Source: CBDHEY01 sp965262305 | GTDB lineage: Bacteria > Pseudomonadota > Gammaproteobacteria > Pseudomonadales > Cellvibrionaceae | Length of the DNA: 64,000 bases | Direction of reading: 5' to 3' | Assembly (NCBI GenBank): GCA_965262305.1 | Contig: CBDHEY010000004.1 | Location: 62,001-126,000 of the forward strand | In this document: positions 36,317 to 48,066 of the stretch, one piece after another | Layout: each line of letters starts with the position of its first letter | Numbering within the stretch: the stretch's first letter is position 1 | Notes under the pieces: model-generated | Databases searched by the model: none | The model's input: the letters and a program-made list of their open reading frames with translations, nothing else | What the model was told of the DNA's origin: nothing | Program-made: the position numbers and the translations under genes

Positions 36317-36519
36317 GATTAAGCGGCACGACTGCCGTTTAACACAACCGAAAGTTGCCCGCAGGGCGAGAACCATGGATGGTTCGAGTGACTATGACCA
36401 TGCCCCACAGGGGTACGCCCCCACGGATGGGGAAGGTAGAATTTTATCGGGAATAAAACCGAGGTTGTCGGAAGGGTTGATAGTAAAAAGCCCCTGCAGC
36501 TAGGCTACAAGGGCTTTTC
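36317..36519 (+). ncRNA. Candidate CsrB/RsmZ-type small RNA with GGA hairpin loops
   Basis: A ~200-base non-coding stretch folds into tandem hairpins: CGGCA/TGCCG (36324-36337), GCCC-GCA-GGGC (36357-36367), GAACCA-TGGA-TGGTTC (36370-36385), CCCC-ACA-GGGG (36403-36413), CCCCA-CGGA-TGGGG (36419-36432) and TTTTAT-CGGGA-ATAAAA (36442-36458). Most are enclosed by ACAACC (36344-36349) pairing with GGTTGT (36463-36468). Three apical loops show GGA, two as A-N-GGA-T, the CsrA/RsmA recognition pattern; more GGA occur at 36431 and 36470. A terminator (36485-36519) works on the plus strand. The strand, start and Csr role are inferred. A possible -10 is TATTAA at 36305; no GacA box is seen. Confidence 0.5.
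36485..36519 (-). terminator. rRNA operon terminator (possibly bidirectional)
   Basis: AAAAGCCC/GGGCTTTT stem extended by TGTAGC/GCTGCA, loop CTA, with T-runs on both sides. On the minus strand it follows the 5S rRNA by about 10 bases; on the plus strand it would end the candidate small RNA. Confidence 0.85.
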
Positions 36520-36529
36520 TTTATTAGAA

Positions 36530-36647
36530 GCCTGACGATGACCTACTCTCACATGGGGACTCCCCACACTACCATCGGCGATGAATCGTTTCACGTCTGA
36601 GTTCGGGATGGGATCAGGTGGTTCCAATTCTCTATTGTCGTCAGGCA
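36530..36647 (-). rRNA. rrf: 5S ribosomal RNA
   Basis: About 118 bases. The minus strand begins TGCCTGACGACAATAG, contains the conserved CCGAACTCAGACGTGAAACG block written in two halves (CCCGAACTCAG, AGTGAAACG-like AGACGTGAAACG), and ends with the complementary CGTCAGGC closing stem. Last gene of the rRNA operon. Ends are estimated to within a few bases. Confidence 0.95.
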
Positions 36648-37029
36648 AATCGGTTCACGCGCAGCCTTTAAAGACTGACGCTAACACAACCTCATGAACA
36701 GAGGCCATGCTCGAAATCGTCTCAATCGATTTCAGTGAATTCTGTTGCCATAACAAAAAGTAAGTAAAGCGACCATTTGGGTTATCTCGGGACTTATAAT
36801 CCTTAACAGTTAACCCTTCACAGTCTAGTAACTCGATTGATCTTAATTTCTAACAGATCTTGTACAAAAGTATCTCTGTCTTATCCAGTTGTGTTAACAC
36901 ACTGCATTTCTTGGTGTGACACAACGACTTTTTTTAAGATTGTTACTGAAATCACTCTCGGCGATTATCAGCACGTCTTCCATACAGGAAGGTCGTTTGT
37001 TGATGCTTAACTTAATAACTTAGGTTATA

Positions 37030-39885
<2,856 letters not shown>

Positions 39886-40259
39886 TATAACGCAAGTGAC
39901 TAAGTTGTTGTTGCATACAACATCGACTTATCTTAAAAAATCGTGAATCATCAGCTTCTTCCATCACCTAAGCCTTTGCTAGCTATAACAAACGCCTAAT
40001 TCAGATAATGTCCAAATCGCCAATAACCACGTTCGCTGTGTCTCACACTATCTACGAATGCAATCTGTAACGTTCACCGGATAAGCACTCTTGAGATACT
40101 CATTTGTACTTAACTCGTTGTTACTTTTTGACTTTACTTAACTTATTGTTAAAGAGCTTTCTGACGAAATGTCAGACATTTAAAATCTTCAACGAAATTT
40201 TAAATGTCTGAAATTGAATCAGTGTTTACAGATTAAAAACAACCACACCTTGTTAAAAA
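39886..40259 (-). other. tRNA-Ala to 23S spacer with boxA
   Basis: About 370 bases of internal transcribed spacer. It contains an antitermination boxA, AGCTCTTTAACAA on the minus strand (40159-40147), and the 5' half of the 23S processing stem. No gene. Confidence 0.8.
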
Positions 40260-40335
40260 TGGTGGAGCTATGCGGGATCGAACCGCAGACCTCCTGCGTG
40301 CAAAGCAGGCGCTCTCCCAGCTGAGCTATAGCCCC
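40260..40335 (-). tRNA. tRNA-Ala (anticodon TGC)
   Basis: 76 bases: GGGGCTATAGCTCAGCTGG at the 5' end, anticodon loop CTTTGCACG, TTCGATCCC T-loop, and an encoded 3' CCA. Standard spacer tRNA between 16S and 23S. Confidence 0.98.
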
Positions 40336-40484
40336 ATTTTCTAAAAACAACCAGGCTTAGGCAGCAAACTATACTAACCTGACAACTCAACACTTAATGA
40401 ATTTCTAACTGCGCGCTCCAACCAACAGAGCTAAAAGTGCTTTTACTTCAGGTCGGGGTTTAACTGCTTCGAAAGCCTTAATAT

Positions 40485-40561
<77 letters not shown>

Positions 40562-40633
40562 TCGAACCTTTAAACTGCAAACATACATGATCAAGCAATG
40601 CGTGTGGGGACTTATAGGAGGTGCGTGTATCGA

Positions 40634-42161
<1,528 letters not shown>

Positions 42162-42640
42162 AAAAAGAGTCGAGATGAATAATGAAATAAAATCATCTCT
42201 TAAATCTTGCTCAACGATCGTAATCTGACAATAAATTACTACGTAATGAATCGTTAGGTTACTTGTCGTTGATAATCATCTTAGAGAAATAACTTTCTCT
42301 TTCCACGTCACCAACCTACAAGTACCCACACGCATTGCTTGATCAACTTGTTAAAGAACCTTTATATACGCTTATATATAAAGTGCAAAAAACCAATATT
42401 CACTCTTGTTTTCTGCTTCGCTAGACCCGTTTGCCTCAGCGAGGACGCGCATTATACGCATCTAGTTTTCTTTCGCAAGCCTTAGATTAAACAATTTATT
42501 TTTTAATTTTTCTCTTAAAAATCGATAACTTAAGAGGAAAAAAATCCCGTTCAATTCATATTTAAGAATCAAACAAAATAAATATCTAAGGTTTGTTTTT
42601 TTCGATGTGGCTACAAACTTCACATCACGAAAAAGAGGCG
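42162..42640 (-). promoter_or_regulatory. rRNA operon leader with boxA and promoter P2
   Basis: Non-coding leader upstream of 16S. boxA GGTTCTTTAACAA (42360-42348) recruits the antitermination complex. P2: -35 TTGCGA (42478-42473), 16-base spacer, consensus -10 TATAAT (42456-42451), followed by a GCGC discriminator typical of stringently controlled promoters. Confidence 0.8.
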
Positions 42641-42672
42641 CGAATTATGCAGATTAGATCCCACTCGGTCAA
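42641..42672 (-). promoter_or_regulatory. rRNA operon promoter P1
   Basis: Minus strand: -35 TTGACC (42672-42667), 17-base spacer, -10 CATAAT (42649-42644), then TCGCGCC, a G/C-rich discriminator as in growth-rate-controlled rrn promoters. It lies about 100 bases after the pssA stop codon. Confidence 0.8.
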
Positions 42673-42774
42673 TCATTAATTCGCAATTATTGTCTTTTTC
42701 TTCGAATAATTTGTATTACTCTAGAATCGTTCAGATCTTTTAGCAAAGATCAATAGAGAATAAGTAGGCTTTTG

Positions 42775-43605
42775 CTAATTATTCTTGGGTTTAACGTTTT
42801 TCGAGTTTTCCAAAATAAGCTGTCGCAACCAAGCGAGAGGCCCTGATAGGGAATATATTAAAGCCAAGGTGAAGAGCACAACTGGAGGATTAATCGTTAC
42901 CAAAATAAAAACCAAGAGGGTAATAAGCATCGCCACAAAAGGGACACGCCTACTTTTATCCAACCCTTTGAAACTGTGATAGCGTAAATTTGAAATCATT
43001 AGAACACCAACGAGACTAACAAGAACAGCGGCGAGAATGGATACTTCAGTAGTTAGGGGGTTTAGACTTCCCCACCAAACACCGGATGCGACTAGCGTAG
43101 CTGCAGGTGGGCTCGCCAAGCCCACAAAATATCTTGAATCCACCAAACCTGTTTGCGTGTTAAAACGCGCCAAACGAATTGCCGCACAAGCACAAAAAAC
43201 AAACGCAGCCGCTACGCCGTACTTACCCAGAGACTGCAAACCCCAAATGTAAACAACAATGGCTGGAGCAAGGCCAAACGATACCATATCAGAGAGGCTG
43301 TCGTATTCCGTACCAAACACACTTTCAGTGCGGGTCATACGCGCTACACGACCGTCGAAGCCATCAAGTATTTGCGCTGCAAAAATCGAAAGTGCTGCCG
43401 TGGAAAAATCTCCTTTTATCGCTGCCAATATTGCAAAGAAACCACCAAAAAGCGCTCCACTGGTAAAAAGGTTAGGGAGTAAATAGACACCCTTGTGAGT
43501 CACCTTTTCACCACTATCCGAAACGCCCTCTTCTTGATGTTCGTCAAAAGGAAGGTTTTCAGGAACGTTTAAAAGCAATTCATCTTCTTCTGAATTTTTT
43601 GACAT
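42775..43605 (-). CDS. pssA: CDP-diacylglycerol--serine O-phosphatidyltransferase
   Basis: 276 residues with about seven membrane helices. The CDP-alcohol phosphatidyltransferase signature D-G-x2-A-R-x8-G-x3-D-x3-D is complete (DGFDGRVARMTRTES, then GTEYDSLSDM). It makes phosphatidylserine, precursor of phosphatidylethanolamine. An N-terminal acidic extension (about 35 residues) precedes the first helix. The integral-membrane type II enzyme next to ilvC recalls the Pseudomonas gene order. A terminator lies between ilvC and this gene, so it may be transcribed separately. Confidence 0.93.
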   Translation of the reverse strand: MSKNSEEDELLLNVPENLPFDEHQEEGVSDSGEKVTHKGVYLLPNLFTSGALFGGFFAILAAIKGDFSTAALSIFAAQILDGFDGRVARMTRTESVFGTEYDSLSDMVSFGLAPAIVVYIWGLQSLGKYGVAAAFVFCACAAIRLARFNTQTGLVDSRYFVGLASPPAATLVASGVWWGSLNPLTTEVSILAAVLVSLVGVLMISNLRYHSFKGLDKSRRVPFVAMLITLLVFILVTINPPVVLFTLALIYSLSGPLAWLRQLILENSKNVKPKNN

Positions 43606-43637
43606 ATTTCTCGTATAAAATTGTGGATTCTAGAACG

Positions 43638-43662
43638 AAAAAACGCGGCTCAATGCCGCGCT
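43638..43662 (-). terminator. Rho-independent terminator of ilvC
   Basis: Minus strand: CGCGGC-ATTGA-GCCGCG followed by six T residues. It lies 45 bases after the ilvC stop. Confidence 0.92.
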
Positions 43663-43706
43663 TTCCGTTACAAGCTAACACTTAACATTCAATCTAAAAA
43701 ATAATA

Positions 43707-44723
43707 TTAATTTTTAGATTTATCAATGATTTTGTTTGACTCGATCCAAGGCATCATTGCACGAAGCTCTGCACCAATTTTTTCAATTGGATGAGCGGCA
43801 TTGTTACGTCGGCGAGCAGTCATTGACGGATAGTTAGTTGCACCCTCAGAGATAAACATCTTCGCATACTCACCATCTTGGATTCGCTTGAGTGCGTTGC
43901 GCATCGCTTTACGCGACTCTTCATTAATAACTTCTGGGCCAGTAACATACTCGCCATACTCAGCATTGTTCGAGATGGAATAATTCATATTCGCAATGCC
44001 ACCTTCATACATAAGGTCGACAATCAACTTCAGCTCATGAAGACATTCGAAATAGGCCATTTCTGGCGCATAACCCGCTTCTGTAAGCGTTTCAAAGCCC
44101 ATTTTTACCAACTCTACAGCGCCGCCACACAATACCGCTTGCTCACCGAATAAGTCAGTTTCAGTTTCGTCTTTGAAAGTCGTTTCGATGATACCGGTAC
44201 GACCACCACCAACACCAGAAGCATATGAAAGCGCAACCTCTTTCGCCTTTCCTGAAGCATCTTGGTAAATCGCAACCAAATCAGGGATACCACCGCCTTT
44301 AACAAACTCGGAACGTACCGTGTGACCTGGTGCTTTTGGAGCAATCATAATGACATCTAGATCTGCTCTCGGGACAACTTGGTTGTAGTGAATAGCAAAA
44401 CCATGAGCGAAAGCGAGCGTAGCGCCTTCGCGAATGTTTGGTTCAACTTCGTTTTTATACAAGTGAGATTGAAATTCATCAGGCGTCAAAATCATTACCA
44501 AATCTGCTTCTGCAACCGCTTCTGGTACGCTCTTTACTTTAAGACCAGCATTCTCAGCTTTCGCAGCTGAAGATGACCCTGGACGCAACGCAACCGTTAC
44601 ATCAACACCAGAATCTTTCAGGTTGTTTGCATGAGCATGACCTTGTGAACCGTACCCAATTATAGTGACTTTCTTATTTTGGATTATTGAAAGGTCACAA
44701 TCTTTATCGTAATAAACTTGCAT
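43707..44723 (-). CDS. ilvC: Ketol-acid reductoisomerase
   Basis: 338 residues, class I (short) form. NADPH-binding IGYGSQGHAHANNLKDSG, the catalytic APKAPGHTVR segment, and the metal-ligand region ETDLFGEQAVLCGG with a C-terminal ECLHELKLIVDLMYEGG knot are intact. It converts acetolactate/acetohydroxybutyrate to dihydroxy acids in valine, leucine and isoleucine synthesis. It follows ilvH by about 90 bases. Confidence 0.98.
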   Translation of the reverse strand: MQVYYDKDCDLSIIQNKKVTIIGYGSQGHAHANNLKDSGVDVTVALRPGSSSAAKAENAGLKVKSVPEAVAEADLVMILTPDEFQSHLYKNEVEPNIREGATLAFAHGFAIHYNQVVPRADLDVIMIAPKAPGHTVRSEFVKGGGIPDLVAIYQDASGKAKEVALSYASGVGGGRTGIIETTFKDETETDLFGEQAVLCGGAVELVKMGFETLTEAGYAPEMAYFECLHELKLIVDLMYEGGIANMNYSISNNAEYGEYVTGPEVINEESRKAMRNALKRIQDGEYAKMFISEGATNYPSMTARRRNNAAHPIEKIGAELRAMMPWIESNKIIDKSKN

Positions 44724-44815
44724 GTTTGACTCCGCTTTTTAAGCTAAAACTAAATGTAAATTTTAATTAGAACACGTTCGTGCTCGTAATAAACCAGTAA
44801 GTAATTTAATAGAAA

Positions 44816-45313
44816 TTAGAGGCTAAGCACTTTTTCGCCGCGACTAATGCCCGACACCCCAGAACGCACAACCTCCAAGATAGACGCTTCGCCAACAGCT
44901 TGGAAAAAAGCATCTAGCTTATCACTGTTACCCGTCACCTGAATGGTGTATACAGATGCTGTTACATCAATGATATGACCTCTAAAAATATCTACGCATC
45001 GCTTGACTTCAGCCCGTTGAGCGCCGGTCGCTCGAACTTTAATAAGCATCAATTCACGTTCGATATGGGCGCCCTCGGTTAAATCAACTAGCTTTACCAC
45101 ATCAATTAAACGATTCAGATGCTTGGTAATTTGTTCGATCTTGTGGTCATTACCAATTGTTGTGAGCGTCAGACGCGATAAGGATTCGTCTTCTGTCGGC
45201 GCTACTGTAAGTGATTCAATGTTGTACCCTCGTTGAGAAAATAACCCAACAACTCGGGAAAGTGCTCCGGGTTCGTTTTCCATCAATACAGAGATAATAC
45301 GCTTTCTCATCAA
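44816..45313 (-). CDS. ilvH: Acetolactate synthase small (regulatory) subunit
   Basis: 165 residues. N-terminal ACT domain RIISVLMENEPGALSRVVGLFSQRGYNIESLTV binds valine for feedback inhibition; the C-terminal half is the usual regulatory extension. Start overlaps the large-subunit stop by four bases (ATGA). It stimulates and confers valine sensitivity on the catalytic subunit. Confidence 0.97.
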   Translation of the reverse strand: MMRKRIISVLMENEPGALSRVVGLFSQRGYNIESLTVAPTEDESLSRLTLTTIGNDHKIEQITKHLNRLIDVVKLVDLTEGAHIERELMLIKVRATGAQRAEVKRCVDIFRGHIIDVTASVYTIQVTGNSDKLDAFFQAVGEASILEVVRSGVSGISRGEKVLSL

Positions 45314-47049
45314 GTACGCTCCTCTGATTGACTCAAGTACATGTCTCTCATAGATCCATTAGGCGCAACCTGCATTGGATAAACATGTTCTTTTGGATCA
45401 ACATAGATGTCCATGAAAACCAAACGATCTTTCATCGCAAAACACTCTTCCATTTTTGATTTCAGGTCATCTCTTTTTGTCACCTTCATTCCGACATGAC
45501 CATAAGATTCAGCTAACTTTATAAAATCAGGTAAAGAATCTTCATAAAGACTCTCGGAATAGCGACTTCCATATTGCATATCCTGCCACTGTTTCACCAT
45601 CCCAAGCGCTTGATTATTTATACATATTATTTTGATCGGCAGGTGATATTGGTTACACGCGGATAGCTCTTGGATACACATTTGAATACTGCCCTCACCC
45701 GTGACACACGCAACTGCTGCATCTCGGTGGGCCATTTGCACCCCCATCGCAGATGGAAGTCCAAACCCCATCGTGCCTAACCCGCCGGAGTTGATCCAAC
45801 GACGCGGTTTATCAAATTGATAATATTGCGCACTAAACATTTGGTGTTGTCCAACATCAGAAGTCACAAATGCATCGCCTTTAGTCACTTCGAATAATGC
45901 CTTAACCACTTCTTGCGGCTTTATTAACTCACCGGTCATATCGTGGTTCGGGTTTCGCAAAATACTGTATCTATCGCGCCATTCTTCAATTAGAGTCCAC
46001 CATTCTTCCAAAGCTTTTGCATCAGGCTTTTCTGTAGTGGCTTTTATAATTTGCAACATTTCTTCCAGAACGCCATCAACGGGCCCAACAATAGGGATAT
46101 CAGCCGTTACCGTCTTTGAAATAGATGCAGGATCAATATCAATATGAATAATTTTCGCTGAAGGGCAAAATTTGCTCACCGTATTCGTTACCCGGTCATC
46201 AAAACGAGCACCAACAGCAAGAATGACATCAGCGTGATGCATAGCGAAGTTAGCTTCTACATAGCCGTGCATTCCTAACATACCAAGGAACTGTCGATCA
46301 GTTCCAGGAAATGCACCTAACCCCATTAAGGTATTAGTAACCGGAAAGTTTAGAATGCGAGCCACTTCTGTTAGCTTATCTGAAGCATTTCCTTGGATGA
46401 CGCCACCACCAGAATAGATTACTGGCCGTCGAGCGCCCAATAAAAGCTGAACCGCTTTTTTAATTTGTCCTGTATGGCCTTTTAACGCTGGCGTGTATGA
46501 GCGTATTTTGACCGATTCTGGATACTCGTAATCAAACTTATCAACGGGATTAGTGATATCCTTGGGAATATCAATAACCACAGGGCCAGGGCGTCCAGTC
46601 GCCGCGATAATATAGGCTTTTTTTACGATCGCAGGGATATCACGCTGATCTTTAACTAAAAAGCTGTGCTTAACAATAGGCCGAGAAATGCCAACCATAT
46701 CGGTTTCTTGGAAAGCATCTTCACCGATCTTCTCAGACATAACCTGCCCGGAAATGACAACCATCGGAATAGAATCCATGTAAGCAGTGGCGATCCCCGT
46801 AATTGCGTTAGTCGCACCTGGACCAGAGGTCACTAACACGGTCCCCACTCGCCCAGTCGATCTTGCATAACCATCGGCCGCGTGGGTCGCCGCTTGCTCA
46901 TGCCTTACAAGTATGTGTTTAACACGATCTTGATTAAAAATCGCATCATATATATGAAGCGCAGCTCCGCCGGGGTAACCAAAGATCAAATCTACCCCTT
47001 CATCGGCCAACGCACGTATTAACATGTCTCCACCGGAGAGTTTTTCCAC
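45310..47049 (-). CDS. ilvI: Acetolactate synthase large (catalytic) subunit
   Basis: 579 residues, thiamine-diphosphate enzyme. FGYPGGAALHIYDAIF and VRHEQAATHAADGYAR (catalytic Glu) mark the N-terminal domain; GEGSIQMCIQELSACNQYHLPIKIICINN is the ThDP/Mg site. It condenses pyruvate with pyruvate or 2-ketobutyrate. The symbol ilvI (vs ilvB) is chosen by the ilvI-ilvH-ilvC order. A ~290-base untranslated leader precedes it. Confidence 0.96.
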   Translation of the reverse strand: MEKLSGGDMLIRALADEGVDLIFGYPGGAALHIYDAIFNQDRVKHILVRHEQAATHAADGYARSTGRVGTVLVTSGPGATNAITGIATAYMDSIPMVVISGQVMSEKIGEDAFQETDMVGISRPIVKHSFLVKDQRDIPAIVKKAYIIAATGRPGPVVIDIPKDITNPVDKFDYEYPESVKIRSYTPALKGHTGQIKKAVQLLLGARRPVIYSGGGVIQGNASDKLTEVARILNFPVTNTLMGLGAFPGTDRQFLGMLGMHGYVEANFAMHHADVILAVGARFDDRVTNTVSKFCPSAKIIHIDIDPASISKTVTADIPIVGPVDGVLEEMLQIIKATTEKPDAKALEEWWTLIEEWRDRYSILRNPNHDMTGELIKPQEVVKALFEVTKGDAFVTSDVGQHQMFSAQYYQFDKPRRWINSGGLGTMGFGLPSAMGVQMAHRDAAVACVTGEGSIQMCIQELSACNQYHLPIKIICINNQALGMVKQWQDMQYGSRYSESLYEDSLPDFIKLAESYGHVGMKVTKRDDLKSKMEECFAMKDRLVFMDIYVDPKEHVYPMQVAPNGSMRDMYLSQSEERT

Positions 47050-47370
47050 TTTCTACCAACCTCTTTCTATTGAAAAAGTTAAATATTAAAAACAGCAAAA
47101 TCCGAACATGTCCAAACGACATATTCGAATATACGAAAATTCTACCATTGAAGTTTTCCGGCTTTATTAACCAAAACTCAGGTTAACAATACAAGCGATG
47201 TAGGCGCATGATATTACTACCGGTAGGGTGTGTGGGATGGACACCCTCGCTATTGATGACGGATGAGCAAATGGTTAATTACCCATGAAAATCAACAACC
47301 TGGTTAGTAGGCGCGATTAAGTGAGCCGTCAAGCGAGCTACAATTGTCCCAGCATTAACGTCAAAGTCAA
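47050..47370 (-). promoter_or_regulatory. Promoter and long leader of the ilvIH operon
   Basis: Minus strand: -35 TTGACT (47370-47365), 16-base spacer, -10 GACAAT (47348-47343). The implied ~290-base leader contains a 7-bp stem AGGGTGT/ACACCCT (47225-47247, 9-base loop) but no branched-chain-rich leader peptide that I could find and no T-run terminator. 47371-47582 is the divergent promoter region of the DUF4124 gene; nothing else recognised. Confidence 0.5.
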
Positions 47371-47582
47371 GTTATGTATCTAATTTCATGCATTTGGAGC
47401 AGAAAAAAAACAGAACTTTGTCTTAAATTAGCGCCGATATATTTGATACCTTGGTTTTTTGTATATACTCTTCGTAATACTTTAGACTAGTAGTATCAGC
47501 TAGGAACCTGTTATTCAGGGTTTAACCATTTACATCAGATTGGTATTCAAAAAACCAACACAAATCAGAGGCCCAAATAAAT

Positions 47583-48013
47583 ATGTATCTCCACCTTAGT
47601 TTTCAGAGCGCAATCAAGCTACTATCTATAGTCTTACTTTTTTTATGCTCTAATTTCGCCTTTTCAGAAAACTGTTATGTTTGGACAAGCGAAGATGGGG
47701 TAAAACATTTTGGATCGATCCCACCACCAGATGTTGCTGTAGAAACCGTTGAGTGTAAAGCAGCGCCATCTAGCTCCTCTTCAGAAGATACTGGACCAAC
47801 TGAAGCTGAAACACTTGCACAACAGCGCAAAGCGAGAGAGCAACGTGAAGCTCAGTGTAAAACTGAAAAACAGCGGCTTAAATACGCTTGAGAACCAGTG
47901 GCACACAAATCCGCATGAAAAACCCAGATGGAAGTATTAAATACCTGAGTAAAGAAGAAGTTGCTGCAGAGATAGGGTTATCAGAAGGGTTTATTGCGCA
48001 GAATTGTCGGTAA
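47583..48013 (+). pseudogene. DUF4124 protein gene, interrupted by a frameshift
   Basis: The first frame gives 102 residues: signal peptide (LLFLCSNFAFSEN), a DUF4124 domain (CYVWTSEDGVKHFGSIPPPD) and a coiled, Gln/Arg-rich linker ending at TGA 47889-47891. In the -1 frame from 47888 the sequence continues LRTSGTQIRMKNPDGSIKY, then a Lys/Glu-rich helix to NCR and TAA at 48013. That is the usual C-terminal block of this family (RVR...DGxxxYLSxEE...C). The gene is therefore broken by one indel, by a sequencing error, or is decoded by frameshifting. Confidence 0.7.
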
Positions 48014-48066
48014 ACTGAATTGTAGAGTACCTAATAAGTTTTAAGTACTCTACACATGTTTTAGGT

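Noticed and set aside
47281..47320. Leader peptide rich in Leu codons upstream of ilvI
   Set aside because: A short frame with CTA CTA and TTG TTG ATT exists, but it has no start codon with a ribosome site after the preceding stop.
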